From Acanthochromis polyacanthus (lineage: Eukaryota > Chordata > Actinopteri > Pomacentridae): DNA of 64,000 nucleotides. The position numbers and the translations under genes are program-made. The notes under the pieces are model-generated. The model was not told where the DNA came from. It did not search any database and worked only from the letters and a program-made list of their open reading frames with translations. Every line of letters starts with the position of its first letter. Position 1 is the first letter of the stretch. The DNA is taken from the NCBI RefSeq assembly GCF_021347895.1, contig NC_067125.1:27905697-27969696 (forward strand), given 5' to 3'. This document shows positions 63,921 through 64,000 of this stretch, one piece after another.

Positions 63921-64000
63921 TGTGCAGTTGTTCATAGGTTTTTTCTCATGGTGAAAGTCAGGGTGAAAGTCAGGGTGAGAAAGGCTGAGAGGCTGTTCCC

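Larger units (their letters stand above)
49665..64000 (-). other. gab2 intron 1 (3' portion; continues beyond the window)
   Basis: The acceptor AG of exon 2 is at 49666-49665. No gab2 exon 1 (the N-terminal PH segment with a GWLRKSPPEKK-type motif) is found, so this intron extends past base 64000 and is at least 14.3 kb. It holds a TIR element (54490-55246), one MITE copy (59926-60282), GT/CA microsatellites and homopolymers. A more GC-rich patch near 61830-62230 has no recognisable coding content. Confidence 0.8.

Noticed and set aside
1..64000. Microbial systems (CRISPR arrays, operons, phage genes)
   Set aside because: Exon-intron structure, vertebrate orthologues and fish-type repeats leave no place for them; short tandem repeats here are microsatellites without spacers.

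Overview
The window is nuclear DNA from a vertebrate, most likely a teleost (ray-finned) fish. It has large AT-rich introns with GT-AG junctions and many CA/GT, TATC and GGAT microsatellites. It also carries fish-type Tc1-like and piggyBac-like miniature transposons, LINE 3' tails, and exons encoding clear vertebrate GAB2 and MAML2 orthologues. There are no bacterial, phage or organellar features. Most open frames of 60-190 codons on either strand are chance frames in introns.

Two genes occupy the window, both on the minus strand and in tandem. gab2 lies upstream (high coordinates). Nine coding exons run from 49664 down to the stop codon at 33478; only the short first exon (first part of the PH domain) is missing, and it must lie beyond base 64000. 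maml2 lies downstream. Coding exon 1 (27402-26992, CpG-rich) and the large exon 2 (2063-855) are present, joined across a 24.9 kb intron; exons 3 onward lie to the left of base 1. All splice phases I derived fit together without a frameshift, so both genes look intact as far as they can be seen.

Layout from left to right: 1-854 maml2 intron 2, with a piggyBac-like MITE and a near-perfect 34-bp hairpin; 855-2063 maml2 exon 2; 2064-26991 maml2 intron 1, with a Tc1-like MITE and simple repeats; 26992-27402 maml2 exon 1; 27403-33477 intergenic DNA, with a candidate maml2 promoter (CRE, E-boxes, inverted CCAAT near 29010-29039), a LINE tail and the gab2 3' UTR; 33478-38736 the compact 3' part of gab2; 38737-49363 gab2 intron 2; 49364-49664 gab2 exon 2; 49665-64000 the 5' part of gab2 intron 1, rich in repeats.

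The products act in different signalling routes. Gab2 is a membrane-recruited docking adaptor that assembles GRB2, SHP2 and PI3K behind growth-factor and cytokine receptors. Maml2 is a nuclear Notch/CSL co-activator. Nothing in the sequence shows direct cooperation. Their tight head-to-tail linkage is notable because, in human, GAB1/MAML3, GAB2/MAML2 and GAB3/MAMLD1 also share chromosome arms, which suggests an ancient linked pair. I did not find a previously undescribed biological system. The most interesting points are this linkage, a NAGNAG acceptor in gab2, a SINE-like motif inside maml2 exon 1, and the hairpin and MITE cluster at the left edge.
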